From NCBI GenBank assembly GCA_029858545.1, contig JAOUFA010000162.1:1-7928 (forward strand): 7,928 bases of DNA, written 5' to 3'. Below, piece after piece: positions 4,910 to 7,928 of this stretch. Made by a program: the position numbers and the translations under genes. Numbering within the stretch: position 1 is the first letter of the stretch; every line of letters begins with the position of its first letter. This stretch comes from Betaproteobacteria bacterium. Lineage in GTDB: Bacteria > Pseudomonadota > Gammaproteobacteria > Burkholderiales > SG8-39. The notes under the pieces are model-generated. The model did no database searches, was not told the DNA's origin, and saw nothing but the letters and a program-made list of their open reading frames with translations.

Positions 4910-5638
4910 TCAGTCGCGCAGCACGCGCGACAGGAACTGGCGCGCGCGCTCCGATCGCGGTGCGCGAAAGAAATCGCCCGTTGCGGCATCCTCGACGATA
5001 CGCCCACCATCCATGAAGACCACGCGCTGCGCAACACGCCGCGCGAATCCCATCTCGTGGGTGACCACCATCATGGTCATGCCCTCGCGCGCGAGCGTTA
5101 CCATCACATCGAGTACCTCGCCGATCATCTCGGGGTCGAGCGCCGAGGTCGGCTCATCGAAAAGCATCGCCACCGGGTCCATGCACAGCGCACGCGCGAT
5201 CGCCACGCGCTGCTGCTGGCCTCCGGACAGGTGACCCGGGAAGCGATCGGCAAAGTCGCGCAAGCCCACCCGCTCGAGCAGGCCCAGCGCCTTGTCGCGT
5301 GCTGCCTGCGGGGTACGGCCCAGCACCTTCACTTGCGCGAGCGTGAGATTGCCCAGCACGTTCATATGCGGAAACAGCTCAAAGTGCTGAAACACCATGC
5401 CGATGCGCGCGCGCAGCGAAGGCAGATGCGTCGCGGCATCTCCGACCGAGACCTCGTCGACCCGGATTTCACCCTGCTGAAAAGGTTCCAGGCCGTTCAC
5501 GCACTTGATAAGGGTCGACTTCCCGCTCCCCGACGGCCCGCACACGACCACCACTTCGCCCTTGGCCACGCGTGTCGTGCAATCGACCAGCACCTGGCTA
5601 CTACCGTACCACTTGCTTACTCCGCGAATCGATATCAC
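4910..5638 (-). CDS. gltL: Glutamate/aspartate ABC transporter, ATP-binding subunit
   Basis: Encodes 242 residues, the usual length for polar amino-acid ABC ATPases. All motifs are intact: Walker A GPSGSGKS (34-41), Q-loop VFQHFELFPHM (Gln84), signature LSGGQ (137-141), Walker B AMLFDEP with Asp161 and catalytic Glu162, D-loop SALD (165-168) and switch His194 in VVTHEMGFA. It powers the GltJ-GltK permease at the inner membrane. The start is GTG (5638-5636), giving the standard N-terminus MISIRGVSKWYG. A weak AGGG lies upstream. It is the last gene of the operon, 8 bp after gltK. Its stop is 10 bp from that of the convergent barrel-like gene. Specificity for glutamate/aspartate is taken from the neighbouring GltI and permeases, because the ATPase alone does not define it. 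Confidence 0.93.
   Translation of the reverse strand: MISIRGVSKWYGSSQVLVDCTTRVAKGEVVVVCGPSGSGKSTLIKCVNGLEPFQQGEIRVDEVSVGDAATHLPSLRARIGMVFQHFELFPHMNVLGNLTLAQVKVLGRTPQAARDKALGLLERVGLRDFADRFPGHLSGGQQQRVAIARALCMDPVAMLFDEPTSALDPEMIGEVLDVMVTLAREGMTMMVVTHEMGFARRVAQRVVFMDGGRIVEDAATGDFFRAPRSERARQFLSRVLRD
4913..4931 (-). other. Hairpin at the end of gltL and the convergent junction
   Basis: GTCGCGC (4913-4919) and GCGCGAC (4925-4931) form a perfect 7-bp stem with a 5-nt AGCAC loop. On the minus strand it lies inside the last codons of gltL; on the plus strand it starts 13 nt after the barrel gene stop. Neither side has a T-run, so it is a poor intrinsic terminator, although it is the only structure seen at this junction. 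Confidence 0.3.
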
Positions 5639-5646
5639 GGCAGGCC

Positions 5647-6336
5647 CTAGCGTGCCACGGCAAGCCGGATCTGCAGGCGCCGCACGCCGTGCGAGGCGAC
5701 CAGGCTGAGAGCGAAGTACACCACGGCGACGAACAGATACATCTCGACCAGCCGTCCGTCACGATTCGCGATCTTCGCCGCCGCACCGAGAAAGTCGGTC
5801 GCCGAAATGACGTATACCAGTGAAGTATCCTGAAAGAGTACGATCGTCTGGGTGAGGAGAACCGGCAGCATGTTGCGCAGCGCCTGCGGCAACACGACAA
5901 GGGTCATCGTCCGGCGGTAGTCCAGACCGAGTGCGTACGAGGCGTCGATCTGGCCGCGCCGTATCGACTGGATGCCCGCGCGCATGATTTCGCAGTAATA
6001 CGCAGCTTCGAACATCGTGAACGTTATCGCCGCGGAAGCGAACGCGCCGATTTGCACCGGTCGCGCGGCACCCAGCACCCAGCCGCCGATCCAGGGAACG
6101 AGAAAGAAGAACCAGAAAATCACCAGCACCAGCGGAACGGAACGCATCAGATCGACATAGCCGCCGGCGAGAACAGAGAGTCCGCGGCGCGACGACAGGC
6201 GCATCATCGCCAGCAGCGTGCCGAATGCGATTCCGCCGGTCATCGCGATCAGAGTAAGCGTGAGCGTGAAGATCATGCCTTCGCGGAAGAGATAAGGCAG
6301 CGAGCGCACGATAACGTCGAAATCGAAGCTCCCCAC
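5647..6336 (-). CDS. gltK: Glutamate/aspartate ABC transporter, permease subunit GltK
   Basis: Encodes 229 residues of an inner-membrane permease with several hydrophobic segments. It aligns well from memory with E. coli GltK: the N-terminal SLPYL, LLAMMRLSS, RSVPLVLVIFWF, MFEAAYYCEIMRAGIQSI and LTQTIVLFQDTSLVYVIS are all matching blocks. The EAA-type loop that contacts the ATPase is at about 131-151 (DASYALGLDYRRTMTLVVLP). It forms the translocation channel together with GltJ. The GTG start (6336-6334) gives MGSFDFDVIVRSLPYL, the expected N-terminus. The gene begins 20 bp after the gltJ stop and ends 8 bp before gltL, so co-transcription is expected. Confidence 0.93.
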   Translation of the reverse strand: MGSFDFDVIVRSLPYLFREGMIFTLTLTLIAMTGGIAFGTLLAMMRLSSRRGLSVLAGGYVDLMRSVPLVLVIFWFFFLVPWIGGWVLGAARPVQIGAFASAAITFTMFEAAYYCEIMRAGIQSIRRGQIDASYALGLDYRRTMTLVVLPQALRNMLPVLLTQTIVLFQDTSLVYVISATDFLGAAAKIANRDGRLVEMYLFVAVVYFALSLVASHGVRRLQIRLAVAR

Positions 6337-6356
6337 GGGATTCTCGCGCTCTGCTC

Positions 6357-7112
6357 TCAGACCGGGTGCGTCGCGCGGCCGCCGGTGATCATGCCCGCAA
6401 CACGGGCGCGCCGCTCGATCCAGGCCATCGCCCGTACGCTCGCTAGATTGATGAACAGGTAGAGCAGCGTCGCCGCGCTGTACGCTTCAAAGGTCAGGAA
6501 GGTGAACTCCTGCATCGCGCGCGTGCGCGCGGTTAACTCCATGAGCGAAATCGCCAGCGCCACCGAACTGTTCTTCACGATATTGACGAACTCCGAGGTG
6601 AGCGGCGGGAGAATAATGCGCGCCGTCAGCGGAAGAATCACGTGCCGGTAGCTTTGCACGACACTCAGGCCGAGCGCCGCGCAGGCGAGCGTCTGCCCGC
6701 GCGACAGCGATTGGATGCCCGCGCGCACCTGTTCGGCAACCCGCGCCGAAGTGTACAAGCCCAGGCACAGCACCGCGGGAAAATACGAGGCCCAGGGAGG
6801 TGGCATCTGCTTCACCGCCTCGCCCATCGCACTCGGCAGCAACTCGGGGAGCACGAAATACCAGAGAAACATCTGTACCAGCAGCGGTACGTTGCGGAAC
6901 GCCTCGACGTAGGCGCCACCAACGCGGTTCACCCAGTGTTGCGGAAGCGTGCGCAGGGTACCCACCACAGTGCCCAATACCAGGGCGATGACCCACGCCG
7001 CGATCGCGGTCGCAAGGGTCCAGCCGAGGCCGCCCAGCAGGAAGGCGCCATAATTCTCGCCGCCGTCGGGCGCAAGCTGCCAGTAGATACCCCAATTCCA
7101 GTGGTAGTTCAC
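6357..7112 (-). CDS. gltJ: Glutamate/aspartate ABC transporter, permease subunit GltJ
   Basis: Encodes 251 residues, close to the 246 of E. coli GltJ. Matching blocks are the N-terminal WNWGIYWQLAPDG, GTLRTLPQ, YVEAFRNVPLLVQMFLWYFV, ELLPSAMGE, LCLGLYTSARVAEQVRAGIQ and PPLTSEFVNIVKNSSVA. The EAA-type loop is at about 141-160 (TLACAALGLSVVQSYRHVIL). It pairs with GltK in the membrane. The start is GTG (7112-7110), supported by the match to the known N-terminus; no good Shine-Dalgarno sequence is seen. It follows gltI by 57 bp. The small differences in the extreme C-terminus (ITGGRATHPV) are typical of this variable tail. Confidence 0.94.
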   Translation of the reverse strand: MNYHWNWGIYWQLAPDGGENYGAFLLGGLGWTLATAIAAWVIALVLGTVVGTLRTLPQHWVNRVGGAYVEAFRNVPLLVQMFLWYFVLPELLPSAMGEAVKQMPPPWASYFPAVLCLGLYTSARVAEQVRAGIQSLSRGQTLACAALGLSVVQSYRHVILPLTARIILPPLTSEFVNIVKNSSVALAISLMELTARTRAMQEFTFLTFEAYSAATLLYLFINLASVRAMAWIERRARVAGMITGGRATHPV

Positions 7113-7169
7113 GTCGATGCCCGAAAACTTGCGACCATCGCCCGCCGTGGCCGGACCGCGCGAGGACGC

Positions 7170-7928
7170 TTACCGATAGTCCTTGGGATCGCCCGAATCG
7201 GTCGGTGCCGCGATGACCTTCCGCAACGCGGCGCTCATCGGCACATTGAGGTTCACCCCCCTGGGAGGAATCGGCTGGCGAAACCACTTGTCGTAGACCA
7301 CCGTGATCGCGCCGTCCCGGTAAAGGCCGCCGATCGCGCCGTCGACGATCCTCTTGAATGCGGTATCGCCCCGTCTCATCATGATGCCGTAGGGTTCCAC
7401 GGAGTAGCTTTCGTCGGAAATCAGATAGTCGTTCGGCGACTTGGAGTTCGCCACCAGACTGTAGAGGAGAATATCGTCCATGAAGAAAGCCGCGGCGCGC
7501 CCGGTCTCGACCATCAGAAAAGCCTCGGCATGCCCGTTTGCCGAAATGATGCTCATGCCGAGCCCCTGTTCGCCGTTGAGTGCCGTGATCTGCTTGAGGT
7601 TGGTGGTGCCCGCGGTCGACACCACTGTCTTACCGCGCAGGTCGGCAAGCGCCTTCAGGTTAGCGGACTTCTTCGCGACAAACCGGTTCGCGGTGACGAA
7701 ATGCGTCGTCGCGAAAGAAACCTGCTGCTGACGTTCGAGGTTGTTGGTCGTCGAGCCGCACTCGATATCGACGGTGCCGTTGGACACCAGCGGGATTCGA
7801 TTCGCCGAAGTGACCAACTGGTATTTCACTTCCAGCTTTTGCAGCTTCAGCTCCGTCCTGACCGCATCGGCGATCTTCAGGCACAGGTCGAGCGCGTAGC
7901 CGACCGGCTGCTGCTTGTCGTCATAGTA
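7170..7928 (-). CDS. gltI: Glutamate/aspartate periplasmic binding protein, 5' end cut by window edge
   Basis: The frame is open from the right edge to the TAA at 7172-7170, giving 252 residues without a start or signal peptide; an N-terminal part of roughly 50 residues is outside. An internal GTG at 7829 is not the start, because conserved family sequence continues upstream of it (YYDDKQQPVGYALDLCLKIA). Diagnostic GltI blocks are TSANRIPLVSNGT, DIECGSTTNNLERQ, LRGKTVVSTAGTTN, MDDILL, EPYGIMMRRGD and YDKWFRQPIPPRGVNLN. The Arg and Ser/Thr residues in ECGSTTNNLER and STAGTTN lie in the regions that bind the acidic amino acid in characterised homologues. It captures glutamate/aspartate in the periplasm and delivers it to GltJK. 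The operon promoter must lie beyond the window. Confidence 0.93.
   Translation of the reverse strand, partial: YYDDKQQPVGYALDLCLKIADAVRTELKLQKLEVKYQLVTSANRIPLVSNGTVDIECGSTTNNLERQQQVSFATTHFVTANRFVAKKSANLKALADLRGKTVVSTAGTTNLKQITALNGEQGLGMSIISANGHAEAFLMVETGRAAAFFMDDILLYSLVANSKSPNDYLISDESYSVEPYGIMMRRGDTAFKRIVDGAIGGLYRDGAITVVYDKWFRQPIPPRGVNLNVPMSAALRKVIAAPTDSGDPKDYR

Noticed and set aside
5057..5650. Plus-strand open frame opposite gltL
   Set aside because: It lies wholly opposite a fully motif-complete ABC ATPase and its His/Arg-rich product resembles no known protein.
5636..7112. GTG starts of gltJ, gltK and gltL as a sign of unusual regulation
   Set aside because: GTG starts are common in GC-rich proteobacteria and each fits the N-terminus of its E. 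coli-type homologue.
7113..7140. Nine-codon leader ORF (minus strand) whose TGA overlaps the GTG of gltJ
   Set aside because: It has no ribosome site and such a short open frame is expected by chance; coupling cannot be argued from sequence alone.
6487..7287. Minus-strand open frame of 266 residues overlapping gltJ and the end of gltI
   Set aside because: It is in another frame of the same strand over well-conserved gltJ and gltI, and the product is Arg/Gly-rich with no membrane segments.

Overview
The window is GC-rich (by eye about 60-65% G+C) and almost fully coding. The proteins look proteobacterial, most likely a betaproteobacterium. The reasons are the close GltIJKL set, the cupredoxin plus FTR1 pair behind a TGAGAA-type Fur box, and a beta-barrel-like family that I associate with Burkholderiales and Nitrosomonadales. 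The taxon is inferred from family resemblance; there is no rRNA gene to confirm it.

Left block (1-2713). A YkgJ-type cysteine-cluster protein runs off the left edge on the minus strand. Diverging from it on the plus strand are three genes: a secreted protein of unknown function (515-1315), an ECF-like sigma-70 factor (1360-1911), and a single-pass membrane protein overlapping the sigma gene by 11 bases (1901-2713), which is a plausible anti-sigma factor. Together they look like an envelope-sensing regulatory module. No target promoter could be identified.

Middle block (2714-4899). This looks like an iron-uptake operon. A 236-bp intergenic region holds a sigma-70-like promoter (TTGACA, 17 bp, TACTAT). 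It is followed directly by a perfect 7-1-7 palindrome, TGAGAAC-G-GTTCTCA, read as a Fur box. The leader then carries four tandem 8-bp units. The genes are an exported cupredoxin-fold protein without copper ligands (2950-3303), an FTR1-family iron permease (3313-4128) and, after a strong hairpin, a small outer-membrane beta-barrel-like protein (4231-4899). The barrel may have lost one strand.

Right block (4910-7928, minus strand). This is a glutamate/aspartate ABC uptake operon in the order gltI-gltJ-gltK-gltL, read from right to left. The binding-protein gene gltI is cut by the right edge, so its signal peptide and the operon promoter lie outside. gltJ, gltK and gltL all use GTG starts and are tightly spaced. 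The operon converges on the barrel gene with only 10 bp between the two stop codons.

Most of the window is recognisable. The least explained parts are the sigma, membrane and secreted-protein module, the leader of the iron operon, and the barrel-like gene with its apparently shortened C-terminal part.
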